In this document: positions 28,914-38,296 of the stretch, piece after piece
Layout: the number at the start of each line of letters is the position of its first letter
How positions within the stretch are numbered: the stretch's first letter is position 1
Assembly: GCA_963788085.1 (NCBI GenBank)
Contig: CAWBFS010000007.1
Span: forward strand, 271,876-335,875
Length of the DNA: 64,000 nucleotides
Origin: AP-15 sp963788085
GTDB taxonomy: Bacteria; Pseudomonadota; Alphaproteobacteria; ATCC43930; CGMCC-115725
Reading direction: 5' to 3'
Program-made: the position numbers and the translations under genes
The notes under the pieces: model-generated
What the model saw: only the letters and a program-made list of their open reading frames with translations
Told to the model about the DNA's origin: nothing
Database searches by the model: none

Positions 28914-30401
28914 TCAGCTCAGATAGCGATCTCGCAGATGGCGCTCGAAACTAGCCGTCCCGAGCGGCCGTCCGGTAGCGGTCTCGACCAGCTCCGCCGT
29001 CGACAGCAGCGATCCCAGGGAATGCACCCGCTCGCGGGCCCAGCCGAGCAGTGGCGCAAATTCGCCCTCCGCAATCGTCTGCATCAAGCCCGGGATATCG
29101 CGGCGCGCCGCTTCGAACAGCTGAGCCGCGATCAGCGCGCCAAGTGTATAGGTCGGGAAATACCCCCAATTGCCGTCATACCAATGAATGTCCTGGAGAC
29201 AGCCCTCCCGGTCATTCTCCGGCGCGACCCCGAGCATTTCGCGCATCGCTGCCGCCCAGGCATCGGGAAGATCCGCCGGCTTGAGGTCGCCGTCGAGCAT
29301 CGCGCGTTCGAGTTGGTAACGCAGGATCACGTGAGCGGGATAGGTCACCTCATCGGCATCGACCCGGATGAAACCGCGCCGAACCCGGATTTGACGCCGG
29401 TATAGCGCGTCGGCTTCCCACTCCGGCCCGTCGCCGTCAAAAGCCTCGCGGATGATCGGGGCCGCATAGGTCAGAAAAGCACGGCTGCGGCACACCTGCA
29501 TTTCGAGCAGCAGCGATTGGCTCTCGTGCATCGCCATGCCACGAGCGCGGCCGACCGGCTGAAGCCGCCATTCGGCCGGGAGCCCTCGCTGATAGAGGGC
29601 GTGCCCGGTCTCGTGCAGCACCCCCATCAAGGCCCGCGCAAAATCATTTTCGTTGTAGCGCGTCGTGATCCGCACATCATCGGGGGTGCCGCCACAAAAC
29701 GGATGGGCGCTGATGTCCAGCCTGCCATGCGCAAAGTCGAAGCCGATCCGTTCCATCAGCCGCATGGCGAGGCGGCGCTGCGTTTCGATCGGGAAAGGGC
29801 CGCAGACGGGTGCCGAGGACAGAGCCGCTTGGCGGTCCAGCGCGCTCTCGATCAAATCAGGCAAGAAACCCGCGATTTCATCGAACAGGCGATCGATTTC
29901 GGCGACCGAAGCGCCTGGCTCGTATTGGTCGAGGAGCGCCTGGTAAGGGCTCGTTCCGAGCCGCTCGGCCTTGACGGCGGCGATTTCGCGTTCGATCAGG
30001 AGGATTTGCTCGAGCCCAGGAAGGACGGCGTTGAAATCGTTCTCCAAACGGCTTCTGCGCCAGACGGCTTCGCATTCGGAGCAGGCGCGCGACTCGGCCT
30101 CGACAAGCGCGCTCGGCAGCGCTGTGGCGTGCAGCCAGCGTCGGCGCATCTCGCGTAAATTGGCCTGCTGCCACTCTCCGAGCCTATCAGCCGCGGCCTG
30201 GGCTTCGGCCAGCAACCCCTCGATCTCGGTCGCGACCAAATGCTGATGCGCGATCAGGCGCAAGGTCGCAAGCTGCTCGGCGCGCGGCCCCGCTCCGCCG
30301 CTGGGCATGATTGCGGCAGTATCCCAGTGGAGAACCGAGATTGCTTGCTCGATCGCGCCCAGCCGTCGGAACCTCTGTTCCAGCTCATGATAGGCGGTCA
30401 T
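28914..30401 (-). CDS. M32 carboxypeptidase (carboxypeptidase Taq family)
   Basis: These cytosolic zinc metallopeptidases remove C-terminal residues from peptides. The 495-residue protein carries the HExxH motif in GVLHETGHALYQRGLP and the downstream DEVTYPAHVILRYQLE block, where the conserved Glu/His pair lies, plus QDIHWYDGNWGYFPTYTLG near the end. Length matches the family (about 500). Its ATG overlaps the SURF1 stop by four bases, so it is translated from the cytochrome oxidase transcript; egtB begins 36 bases after its stop. No role in oxidase assembly is known for this family, and I make no such claim. Confidence 0.93.
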   Translation of the reverse strand: MTAYHELEQRFRRLGAIEQAISVLHWDTAAIMPSGGAGPRAEQLATLRLIAHQHLVATEIEGLLAEAQAAADRLGEWQQANLREMRRRWLHATALPSALVEAESRACSECEAVWRRSRLENDFNAVLPGLEQILLIEREIAAVKAERLGTSPYQALLDQYEPGASVAEIDRLFDEIAGFLPDLIESALDRQAALSSAPVCGPFPIETQRRLAMRLMERIGFDFAHGRLDISAHPFCGGTPDDVRITTRYNENDFARALMGVLHETGHALYQRGLPAEWRLQPVGRARGMAMHESQSLLLEMQVCRSRAFLTYAAPIIREAFDGDGPEWEADALYRRQIRVRRGFIRVDADEVTYPAHVILRYQLERAMLDGDLKPADLPDAWAAAMREMLGVAPENDREGCLQDIHWYDGNWGYFPTYTLGALIAAQLFEAARRDIPGLMQTIAEGEFAPLLGWARERVHSLGSLLSTAELVETATGRPLGTASFERHLRDRYLS

Positions 30402-31111
30402 CCAACCCCCGCGTCACGGCGATGGTAGAGGACATAGATGACGATTAACGCAACCGCCAGTGAAAACCATGTTATCGCATATTGCAGGTGGTTGTTCGGC
30501 AGCGTAAGGCGGGTGACGCCACCCTTCGGCCAGCCACCGGGGTTTGGGGTCGCGTCGGCGTCTATGTAGAACGGTGCAACCCGGTCGAGCTTGTCCGCCG
30601 CGCTCATTGCCGGGAGGTCCACCCAGAACCAGTAATTCAGGTCGGGGCGGTTGTCGGGCAGAAACCAGTTCGGTCTTCCGGGCGGCGGAAGCCGCAGCAA
30701 GCCTTGCACGCGAACCGTGCCGGCGATCTGGCCCGCGGCGCGCTTTGCCGGATCCTTCAGCTCGGCCGGAATGTACCCGCGATCGACAAAGACGACCCGG
30801 CCCCCCGGCTCCAAGAGCGGGGTCAGAACCTGATAGCCTTGGCCTCCCCCCTCCGACGTCGCACCGAGATAGATTTCTTTGTCGTTTAGGAACACGCCTT
30901 CGTCGGTGACGTGGCGGAACTCCATGCCGCGCGCCTCGGCAAGGGTTTTCGGCACGGCAGCCGGGGCGGCTGAGACCGCGGCCTTCCGTTGCGCTATCAG
31001 ATCCTGCTTCCAGAAAAGCCGCTCGACCTGCCACGCCCCGAGAGCGAGGCAGATCAGCAGCATCGGGACAGAGAACACCGTTGGCCACAGCAGCGGCCGA
31101 AAATTCGTCAT
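30398..31111 (-). CDS. SURF1 family cytochrome oxidase assembly protein
   Basis: SURF1 helps deliver haem a to subunit I of aa3 oxidases. The 237-residue protein has the family topology: an N-terminal membrane helix (FSVPMLLICLALGAWQVERL, with the GxWQxxR signature), a soluble central domain (VFVDRGYIP, RPNWFLPDNRPDLNYWFWVD), and a C-terminal helix beginning NNHLQYAITWFSLA, the second signature. It lies 28 bases after DUF983 and overlaps the carboxypeptidase start. Confidence 0.94.
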   Translation of the reverse strand: MTNFRPLLWPTVFSVPMLLICLALGAWQVERLFWKQDLIAQRKAAVSAAPAAVPKTLAEARGMEFRHVTDEGVFLNDKEIYLGATSEGGGQGYQVLTPLLEPGGRVVFVDRGYIPAELKDPAKRAAGQIAGTVRVQGLLRLPPPGRPNWFLPDNRPDLNYWFWVDLPAMSAADKLDRVAPFYIDADATPNPGGWPKGGVTRLTLPNNHLQYAITWFSLAVALIVIYVLYHRRDAGVG

Positions 31112-31139
31112 CTAAGGCGGAGCGAGCGCACGGAGAACT

Positions 31140-31508
31140 TCAGGTGGAAGGCGGCGCGACCAGAAGATGGTGACGGTACTGCAGTGCAATCAGGCCGGCT
31201 TTCAGCGGTCGCAACATGGCAATCGCGCCGACGATGATAAACGGCGTCCACAGCATGAGATGTATCCAGAGGGGGGGCGAGAATTTTATCTCAACCAAAG
31301 CCGCGAGCGCTACGACGATCAACCCCAGGAAAAGAATGACGAAAACGGCGGGGCCGTCCCCGGCGTCCTGTGCGGAGAGATCAAGACCACAGACCTCGCA
31401 CGCACCGCGCACCTTCAGGAGCCCGGAAAATAATCTGCCCCTGCCACAACGCGGGCACCGACAGCCGAGCGCGGCGCGGATCGGCGAGATTGCCGGAACA
31501 TCGTTCAT
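31140..31508 (-). CDS. DUF983 zinc-ribbon membrane protein
   Basis: The 122-residue protein starts MNDVPAISPIRAALGCRCPR; this start overlaps the ctaE stop by four bases. It has two CxxC pairs (CPRCG and CEVCG), which should bind zinc, followed by two hydrophobic helices (VFVILFLGLIVVALAALVEI and WTPFIIVGAIAMLRPLKAGL). DUF983 genes commonly sit between ctaE and SURF1 in alphaproteobacterial oxidase operons, which suggests a part in oxidase assembly, but the function is not established. Confidence 0.9.
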   Translation of the reverse strand: MNDVPAISPIRAALGCRCPRCGRGRLFSGLLKVRGACEVCGLDLSAQDAGDGPAVFVILFLGLIVVALAALVEIKFSPPLWIHLMLWTPFIIVGAIAMLRPLKAGLIALQYRHHLLVAPPST

Positions 31509-32320
31509 CCGGCCACGCCGGCGCCGCCGCTGCCCTCGCCCCACCAATAGACGCAAACAAACAGGAAAAGCCACACGACATCGACGAAATGCCAATACCA
31601 TGCGGCTGCTTCAAACCCGAAGTGATGGTCGGGTTTGAAGTGTCCAGCCCACGCCCGACAGAGACAAACGATCAGGAACGTCGTGCCGATGATGACGTGG
31701 AAACCGTGAAACCCGGTGGCCATGAAAAAAGTCGATGGATAAATGCCGTCGGTGAAATGGAAGGGGGCGTGGCTATACTCCCAAGCCTGAACCGAGGTGA
31801 AACAAATGCCGAGAAAGATGGTCAGCGCCAGTCCGCGCAGCAAGCCGTTACGGTCGCCTTCGATCAGGGAATGATGCGCCCAGGTTACCGTCGTCCCCGA
31901 TAACAGCAAGATCAACGTATTCAGAAACGGGAACTCGAAAGGATCGAACGGGTGGATGGTCTTGGGTGGCCAAGTGCCGCCGACCGGGAATAGGCTCGAT
32001 GCGAAAAAGGCCCAGAAAAACGCGGCGAAAAACATCACCTCGGAGGCGATGAACAGCGCCATGCCGTAGCGCAGCCCGAGCTGCACGACGGGGGTGTGAT
32101 ACCCCTGAAATGTCGCCTCGCGAATGACGTCGCGCCACCACACGGCCATGGTCGCAAGCACCGCGAGGCATCCGATGATCAAAAGGGTCCAGCCGTAGCC
32201 GTGCATGTAGAGGACGCCGCCAGTAGTGATCAGACCGGCGGCAACTGCTCCGAACAGCGGCCAGATGCTCGGGGCGACGAGATGATAGGGATGCTTCGGC
32301 GGGGCGTGTGCTTCGCTCAT
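31505..32320 (-). CDS. ctaE: Cytochrome c oxidase subunit III
   Basis: Subunit III is the seven-helix accessory subunit of the aa3 oxidase. The 271-residue protein shows HPYHLVAPSIWPLFGAVAAG at the N-terminus, then RDVIREATFQGYHTPVVQLG, GMALFIASEVMFFAAFFWAF (with the conserved Glu), LLLSGTTVTWAHHSL, MATGFHGFHVIIGTTFL and WHFVDVVWLFLFVCVYWWG. It follows ctaG by 19 bases and overlaps the DUF983 start. Confidence 0.97.
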   Translation of the reverse strand: MSEAHAPPKHPYHLVAPSIWPLFGAVAAGLITTGGVLYMHGYGWTLLIIGCLAVLATMAVWWRDVIREATFQGYHTPVVQLGLRYGMALFIASEVMFFAAFFWAFFASSLFPVGGTWPPKTIHPFDPFEFPFLNTLILLLSGTTVTWAHHSLIEGDRNGLLRGLALTIFLGICFTSVQAWEYSHAPFHFTDGIYPSTFFMATGFHGFHVIIGTTFLIVCLCRAWAGHFKPDHHFGFEAAAWYWHFVDVVWLFLFVCVYWWGEGSGGAGVAG

Positions 32321-32339
32321 GGATTGGGGCTCGGATCGG

Positions 32340-32939
32340 TCAATTTACGGAAGCTGGGCGCGACCGAGGTGCCGCGGACGCGGTCGGAGATGCAGCCTCG
32401 GGCGCGCGAAACATCGTATAGGACAATGTGATCGAGCGTACCTCGCTGGTGCCGGGATCGGTCAAGATGTCGGGGTCGACAAAGAAGACGACCCCCATAT
32501 CCACGCTTTGACCCGGCGCGAGGGTCTGACTGTTGAAGCAGAAGCACTGCAGCTTGTCGAAATAGATCCCGGCCTTGGTCGGGGTGACGTTGTAGACCGC
32601 CTGGGCGGTAACCGGTGCCGCAGCGCGGTTGACGGCGCGAAAAAAGACCTGGTTCTGAGCGCCGGGATGGACCGATATCGCCTTCTTCAAGGGGCGAAAT
32701 TCCCAATCGAGACCGGGGGCGACCTGGGCATCGAACCGCACCGTAATCAGCCCGGCGGTGATTTGAGTTGGCGCCGTTTCCGCACGCTGGGTGGTGCCGC
32801 CAAAGCCGGTAGCAGCGCAGAAGAGGCGGTAGAGCGGGACCGAGGCAAAGGACAGCCCGATCATGCCGGCGACTACGGATAGCAGCAGCACGACAGTCGC
32901 TCCGTTGGGTCTGCTCTGTGATCGGCCGGCCGCAGCCAT
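32340..32939 (-). CDS. ctaG: Cytochrome c oxidase assembly protein (Cox11 family, copper insertion)
   Basis: Cox11/CtaG delivers copper to the CuB site of subunit I. The 199-residue protein has one N-terminal membrane helix (TVVLLLSVVAGMIGLSFASV), the PLYRLFCAATGFGGTTQ block, and the copper-binding CFCF motif in DKLQCFCFNSQTL. The soluble beta domain ends SITLSYTMFRAP. Length and order are normal. It is preceded by the 40-residue ORF of this operon type. Confidence 0.96.
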   Translation of the reverse strand: MAAAGRSQSRPNGATVVLLLSVVAGMIGLSFASVPLYRLFCAATGFGGTTQRAETAPTQITAGLITVRFDAQVAPGLDWEFRPLKKAISVHPGAQNQVFFRAVNRAAAPVTAQAVYNVTPTKAGIYFDKLQCFCFNSQTLAPGQSVDMGVVFFVDPDILTDPGTSEVRSITLSYTMFRAPEAASPTASAAPRSRPASVN

Positions 32940-32944
32940 GCCGA

Positions 32945-33067
32945 CTATCCTCCCATCCGGACGATGGCGAGGGCGTAGAACAGCGCGACAAGTGCGACAA
33001 GCACGGCCACCAGCGCGCGGTTGCGGGCACGGATGGTCTTTTCGCGGTCGCGATCCGCGGCAATCAA
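32945..33067 (-). CDS. Small single-helix membrane protein of the oxidase operon
   Basis: This 40-codon gene is easily missed because it starts with TTG, overlapping the ctaB stop (TTGA). The product is charged at the N-terminus (AADRDREKTIRARNR) and then forms one membrane helix (ALVAVLVALVALFYALAIVR). Short proteins of this shape sit between ctaB and ctaG in many alphaproteobacterial oxidase operons (sometimes called CoxF). The position, topology and end five bases before the ctaG start all fit; the start codon is less certain. Confidence 0.75.
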   Translation of the reverse strand: MIAADRDREKTIRARNRALVAVLVALVALFYALAIVRMGG

Positions 33068-33987
33068 AGCCAAGCCCCGCTCGCGTGGTCGACCAGCAAC
33101 AGGCTGAAGATCAGAAACAAATAGAGCAGTGAGAAGGCGAACATCCGGCGCGCACTGCGATCGGTCGGATCGCGCCAGACAAGGATGGCCGAGCCTGTGA
33201 AGATGCCGCTTAACAACAAAGCACCGGCGCCATATAGCGCCCCTGCCACCCCGAGCAGGTACGGCGCGACGGCGACGGGCCACAGCACGACCGTGTAGAG
33301 CAGCATCTGTCGCTTGGTTTCGCGTGCCCCGGCGACGACCGGCAACATCGGCACGCCCGCGGCGGCGTAGTCGCCGGCACGGTACAGCGACAAGGCCCAG
33401 AAGTGCGGCGGCGTCCAGAAAAAGATCACCGCAAACAGCGCGATCGCCCCCCAGCCGATGTCGCCGGTCACCGCCGCCCAGCCGATCATCGGCGGAAAGG
33501 CGCCGGCGGCGCCACCGATCACGATGTTCTGCGGGGTCCGGCGCTTGAGCCAGATCGTGTAGACAAAGACATAGAACGCGATCGTCAGGGCGAGGAGCTC
33601 GGCAGCCACAGTGTTGACCGCCAATCCCATCATCAGCACCGCCCCAATACCGAGCGCGACCCCGAAGCCGAGCGCCTCGCCGGGCATCATCCGTCCCGCC
33701 GGCAATGGCCGGCCCGCGGTCCGGCGCATCACTGCGTCGATATCGCGGTCGTACCACATATTGATCGCGCCGGCCGCGCCGGCCCCGATTGCGATGCACA
33801 AGACCGCGATCGCCGCAAGCAAGGGATGCAAATGCCCCGGGGCTAGCACGAGCCCTACCAGTCCCGTGAATACGACCAGCGACATGACCCTCGGTTTGAG
33901 GATCTCGACATAATCCGCAACCCCCGGCGTCAGCGTCGCAGCAAGGCGCAGCCGAACGGCCGACGGGGTCTCGGACAAGTCGCTCAT
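33064..33987 (-). CDS. ctaB: Protohaem IX farnesyltransferase (haem O synthase)
   Basis: CtaB attaches farnesyl to haem B to give haem O, the precursor of haem A. This 307-residue UbiA-superfamily protein has nine or so membrane helices, the first Asp-rich motif in NMWYDRDIDAVMRRTAGRPL, and the second conserved region IFFWTPPHFWALSLYRAGDY. It lies 15 bases after ctaD and overlaps the next small ORF. Confidence 0.97.
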   Translation of the reverse strand: MSDLSETPSAVRLRLAATLTPGVADYVEILKPRVMSLVVFTGLVGLVLAPGHLHPLLAAIAVLCIAIGAGAAGAINMWYDRDIDAVMRRTAGRPLPAGRMMPGEALGFGVALGIGAVLMMGLAVNTVAAELLALTIAFYVFVYTIWLKRRTPQNIVIGGAAGAFPPMIGWAAVTGDIGWGAIALFAVIFFWTPPHFWALSLYRAGDYAAAGVPMLPVVAGARETKRQMLLYTVVLWPVAVAPYLLGVAGALYGAGALLLSGIFTGSAILVWRDPTDRSARRMFAFSLLYLFLIFSLLLVDHASGAWL

Positions 33988-34002
33988 AAGCAGTCTGCTC
34001 GG

Positions 34003-35618
34003 CTAAACGACGACCGGTAGCTCTTCGTAGCTATGGAACGGCGGCGGCGAAGAGACCTTCCATTCGAGGGTGGTCGCGCCCTCGCCCCAGTAATTGGCAC
34101 CGACCCGCCGACCCGCCGTCAGGGTGTGCAGCACAATGAACACGAAAAACAAGGTCGAACCGAAAGAGATGAACGATCCGATCGAGGCGATAAAGTTCCA
34201 AGGGGCGAACGCATCGGGGTAGTCGGCAATCCGCCGCGGCATGCCGGCGAGCCCAAGAAAATGCATCGGAAAGAAGGTCAGGTTCACGCCGATGAAGGTG
34301 GTCCAGAAATGGATCTGGCCCCAGGTTTCGTTGTACTGGCGGCCGGACATCTTGCCGATCCAATAGTAGAAACCGGCGAAAATGGAGAACACTGCGCCAA
34401 GAGACAGGACATAGTGGAAGTGCGCCACTACGTAATAGGTATTGTGGAGCGCGAAATCGACACCGGCATTGGCCAGCACGACGCCGGTTACGCCACCAAT
34501 CGTAAACAGAAAGATGAAGCCTATCGCCCATAACATCGGTGTCTTGAACTCGATGGAGCCGCCCCACATCGTCGCGATCCAGGAGAAGATCTTAATGCCG
34601 GTGGGCACCGCGATGACCATCGTCGCCGCGGTGAAATAGGCGCGCGTATCGACCGAGATCCCGGTCGTGAACATGTGATGCGCCCAGACGACAAAGCCGA
34701 TCACGCCGATCGCGATCATCGCATAGGCCATGCCGAGATAGCCGAAGACCGGCTTTTTCGAGAAGGTCGAGACCACCTGCGAGATCATCCCGAACCCCGG
34801 CAGGATCAGAATGTAGACTTCGGGATGACCGAAGAACCAGAACAGGTTCAAGAACAGCAGCGGGTCGCCGCCGCCCGCCGGATCGAAAAAGTCGTCCCGA
34901 AATTGCGGTCTGTCAGCAGCATCGTGATCGCGCCGGCAAGCACCGGCAGCGACAGCAACAACAGAAATGCGGTGACCAGGATCGCCCACACGAAGAGCGG
35001 CATCTTGTGCATCGTCATGCCCGGGGCGCGCATGTTGAGGATCGTCGTGATGAAGTTGATGGCCCCCATGATCGACGACGCGCCCGCGAGGTGCAGGGAG
35101 AAGATTACCATATCGACCGCCGGTCCGGGGTGCCCGACCGGCCCTGAGAGCGGCGGATAGACCGTCCAGCCGACACCGGCGCCCTGACCCACCATCGTCG
35201 AGCCGACCAGGAGGCAGAATGCCGGCACCAGGAGCCAGAAGCTGACGTTGTTCATGCGCGGAAAGGCCATATCTGGCGAGCCGATCATCAGCGGCACCAT
35301 CCAGTTGCCGAATCCGCCGATCATCGCCGGCATGATTACGAAGAACACCATGATCAGCCCATGGGCCGTAACGATAACGTTATACAACTGATGGTCCGAG
35401 ATGAACTCATTGGCTGGATGTATCAGCTGCATCCGCATAATGACGGACAGCAGCCCGCCGATCACCCCGGCAACGATCGCAAACAGCAGGTAAAGGGTGC
35501 CGATGTCCTTGTGGTTGGTCGAGCAAAACCACCGGACGAAAAACCCCGGTGCATGGCCGTGGCCATAAACGTCATGGCCGTGCAGGTCAGCGACGTCGAC
35601 ACCGCGCTCGTAAGCCAT
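34003..35618 (-). CDS. ctaD: Cytochrome c oxidase subunit I (aa3 type)
   Basis: Subunit I holds haem a and the haem a3-CuB centre. The N-terminal frame includes FCSTNHKDIGTLYLLFAIVA and VTAHGLIMVFFVIMPAMIGG (haem a ligand). The second frame includes LFWFFGHPEVYILILPGFG (CuB histidine with the crosslinked Tyr), VWAHHMFTTGI (two CuB ligands) and VVAHFHYVLSLG (haem a and a3 ligands). The frame is broken by one missing T in a T run near 34890 (expected GTTFFDPAGGGDP). All catalytic residues are present, so the gene is surely functional in the organism. It follows ctaC by 17 bases. Confidence 0.95.
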
Positions 35619-35635
35619 TTCTCGCTCCCTCGAAC

Positions 35636-36538
35636 TCAGTTTCCGGCCGGCGCCGGCTGCGCGGCGTCGGTCGTACCCGAAGCAGAAGCGGCGGCGACGC
35701 GGACCGCATCGCCGCCTCCGTCTTTATGGGCGAACTTCTTTTTGGCGTCGCCGAGCCAACGCTCGAAATCGCCCTTCGACACCGCCTCGATCTTGATCGG
35801 CATGAAGGCGTGGTTGATGCCGCAGATCTGATTGCACTCGCCGTAATAAACACCAGGCCGCTCAACCTTCATCCAGCTCTCGTTGAGCCGGCCGACGATC
35901 GCGTACTCCTGGACCCCAAACGATGGAACGAACCAGCTGTGGATCACATCGGTGCCGGTTATGTAAACGCGGATCACCGTGTCGACCGGGACGACCAGCG
36001 GATTGTCGACATCCAGCAGCCGCTTCTGGCCGGGCTTCAGATCGGCCTCCGGGATGATGTTGCTGTCAAATGAGAGCCCGCTTTGGTCGGGGTATTCGTA
36101 CGTCCAGTACCACTGATGTCCGGTGACTTTGATCGTCATATCCGGGTTCGGCACCCGGTCCATGTAATACATCAGCTTGAAGGACGGTATCGCGATAATC
36201 ACCAGGATCAGAACCGGCACCACGGTCCAGAGCATCTCGATGACGGTATTGTGCGAGGTTCGCGTCGGCACCGGGTTGCGTTCGTGACGGAAGCGAACGA
36301 TGACGTAGAGCAGCAGACCCAAGACGAAGAGAGTTATCAAAAAGATGATGACCAAGAGCTCGTCATGGAATGCGGTCAGCCGGTCTTTGACCGGCGTGGC
36401 CGGCGGCTGCATGCCGATTTCCCAGCGCCACGGCCCCTCTGCCCAAGCGAATGCAGCGAACGCGGTACTGCCGATCAACACGAGCGCCAGCATAAGCCAT
36501 GCGCGGGCTGCGACCTTCCTCGTGAACAACCTTGTCAT
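35636..36538 (-). CDS. ctaC: Cytochrome c oxidase subunit II
   Basis: Subunit II accepts electrons from cytochrome c at its CuA centre. The start at 36538 gives MTRLFTRKVAARAWLMLALV, a signal sequence, preceded by AAGGTGAG. The open frame goes on upstream for more than 600 codons but that part is antisense to tldD. The protein (300 residues) has two membrane helices, the GHQWYWTYEYP aromatic patch, and the CuA loop GECNQICGINHAFMPI with both cysteines, the histidine and the methionine. It is the first gene of the oxidase run; a 285-base gap to divergent tldD must hold the promoter. Confidence 0.96.
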   Translation of the reverse strand: MTRLFTRKVAARAWLMLALVLIGSTAFAAFAWAEGPWRWEIGMQPPATPVKDRLTAFHDELLVIIFLITLFVLGLLLYVIVRFRHERNPVPTRTSHNTVIEMLWTVVPVLILVIIAIPSFKLMYYMDRVPNPDMTIKVTGHQWYWTYEYPDQSGLSFDSNIIPEADLKPGQKRLLDVDNPLVVPVDTVIRVYITGTDVIHSWFVPSFGVQEYAIVGRLNESWMKVERPGVYYGECNQICGINHAFMPIKIEAVSKGDFERWLGDAKKKFAHKDGGGDAVRVAAASASGTTDAAQPAPAGN

Positions 36539-36823
36539 CTCACCTTGAGCCTGCAGCCTCACCGCGGCGGTGTCTCCGAGAGGGCTCCCGAGCGGGAAGG
36601 AGCTGTCCTCACCCGCTCCACTACAACCGCACCGCAGATCTGTTCGAGTCCCGATGCAAAGGGAAGCTATACCATAGCTCGCCGGGACAACAACCGGCGC
36701 AAACCCGGCCGCGCCCGTTTGCGTCAAGCCGCCGCACGCGCAAGCAGTCGATGCGAACTCTTGGTCCCGGAACTTCCGCCTTTGTCTAAAGGGCAGCTGC
36801 GACCATATTGAGGCGGACCCGCA

Positions 36824-38269
36824 ATGGAGTTTCGAATGACCGATCTCCCCGTCACCGACGCGCTGTTTTTCGAGCGGACGGGCATGGACCCGGGCCGCAT
36901 CGAAGCGCTCGTCGACCAGTCCCTGGCCGGAATGGACGATGGCGAGCTCTACCTTGAATACAGTCAATCCGAGAGCCTTGCGCTCGACGACGGCCGGATC
37001 AAAAGCGCGAGTTTCGATACGACGCAGGGGTTCGGACTGCGCGCGGTTGCCGGTGAAGCTGCCGGTTATGCCCACGCGTCCGAGCTGTCGGAAGCCGCGA
37101 TCCGCCGCGCGGCCGACACCGTTCAAGCAGTGGCGAGCGGCCATTCCGGGGTCTTCGCGGCGCCCCCTCCCGGGACAAACCGGAGCCTCTACACCGACCA
37201 GAATCCGCTCGGCCTGGTCGACCTCGGCGCAAAAACGCGGCTCCTGGCGGAAATAGACGCTTATACGCGCAGCCGTGACAGCAGGGTGAAGCAAGTCATG
37301 GCCTCGCTCAGCGGCGTTTGGCAAGCCGTGCAGATCATTCGCCCCGACGGCCGTCGGGTCGCGGATATCCGCCCGCTGGTGCGGCTCAGCGTGGCGATCG
37401 TCGTCGGCGACGGTGACCGCATGGAGACCGGCTCCTCCGGCGCGGGAGGCCGCGTCGGCTACGATCTTTACCTCGATCCGCAGCAATGGAAGGCACAGGT
37501 CGACGAAGCCCTGCGTCAAGCGCTCGTCAACCTCGGCTCGGTGCCCGCGCCGGCAGGCGAGATGACCGTCGTGCTCGGGCCGGGGTGGCCGGGGGTCATG
37601 CTGCACGAGGCGGTCGGCCACGGGCTCGAGGGCGATTTCAACCGCAAGAAGACGTCGGCTTTTTCCGGCATGATCGGGCAGCGCGTCGCGAGCGAGGGTG
37701 TGACAGTCGTCGACGACGGGACAATGCCCGACCGCCGTGGCTCGCTGACCGTCGACGATGAGGGCACGCCGGCGAATTATACCGTTCTGATCGAGGACGG
37801 GATTCTCAAAGGCTATATGCAGGATCGTATGAATGCGCGGCTCCTCGGTGCCGCCCCAACCGGGAACGGCCGGCGACAGAGTTTTGCACATGCCCCGATG
37901 CCGCGGATGACCAACACCTACATGTTGGCTGGCCGCCATGACCCGGCGGAAATCATGGCTTCGGTCAAGCGGGGTGTTTATGCCGTCAATTTTGGCGGCG
38001 GGCAGGTCGACATCACATCCGGCAAGTTCGTATTTTCTGCCTCCGAAGCGTATCTGATCGAGGACGGCAAGGTCGGACCCGCGGTCAAAGGCGCGACACT
38101 GATCGGCAACGGGCCGGATGCTCTGACCAAAGTCACGATGATCGGCAATGATCTTCGCCTCGACGATGGCATCGGCACCTGCGGGAAGGATGGTCAGAGC
38201 GTTCCGGTCGGCGTCGGTCAGCCGACTTTGAGGATGGACGGGCTGACGGTCGGCGGCACCAGCGCTTAA
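36824..38269 (+). CDS. tldD: TldD metalloprotease subunit
   Basis: TldD and PmbA (TldE) form a cytosolic heterodimeric zinc protease that degrades unfolded or modified peptides. The 481-residue protein has the HExxH site in MLHEAVGHGLEGDFN near residue 265, the conserved TTQGFGLRAVAG block near residue 65, and FGGGQVDITSGKFVFSASEA near the end. Length is normal. The gene is divergent from ctaC. The partner pmbA lies at 46687-48048 on the same strand, 8.4 kb away. Confidence 0.95.
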   Translation: MEFRMTDLPVTDALFFERTGMDPGRIEALVDQSLAGMDDGELYLEYSQSESLALDDGRIKSASFDTTQGFGLRAVAGEAAGYAHASELSEAAIRRAADTVQAVASGHSGVFAAPPPGTNRSLYTDQNPLGLVDLGAKTRLLAEIDAYTRSRDSRVKQVMASLSGVWQAVQIIRPDGRRVADIRPLVRLSVAIVVGDGDRMETGSSGAGGRVGYDLYLDPQQWKAQVDEALRQALVNLGSVPAPAGEMTVVLGPGWPGVMLHEAVGHGLEGDFNRKKTSAFSGMIGQRVASEGVTVVDDGTMPDRRGSLTVDDEGTPANYTVLIEDGILKGYMQDRMNARLLGAAPTGNGRRQSFAHAPMPRMTNTYMLAGRHDPAEIMASVKRGVYAVNFGGGQVDITSGKFVFSASEAYLIEDGKVGPAVKGATLIGNGPDALTKVTMIGNDLRLDDGIGTCGKDGQSVPVGVGQPTLRMDGLTVGGTSA

Positions 38270-38296
38270 AGCCTCACTCCAGACATACCCGAGCCT

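Noticed and set aside
36635..36655. GTTCGAGTCCC, like a tRNA T-loop
   Set aside because: No matching acceptor stem, anticodon arm or CCA end is found around it.
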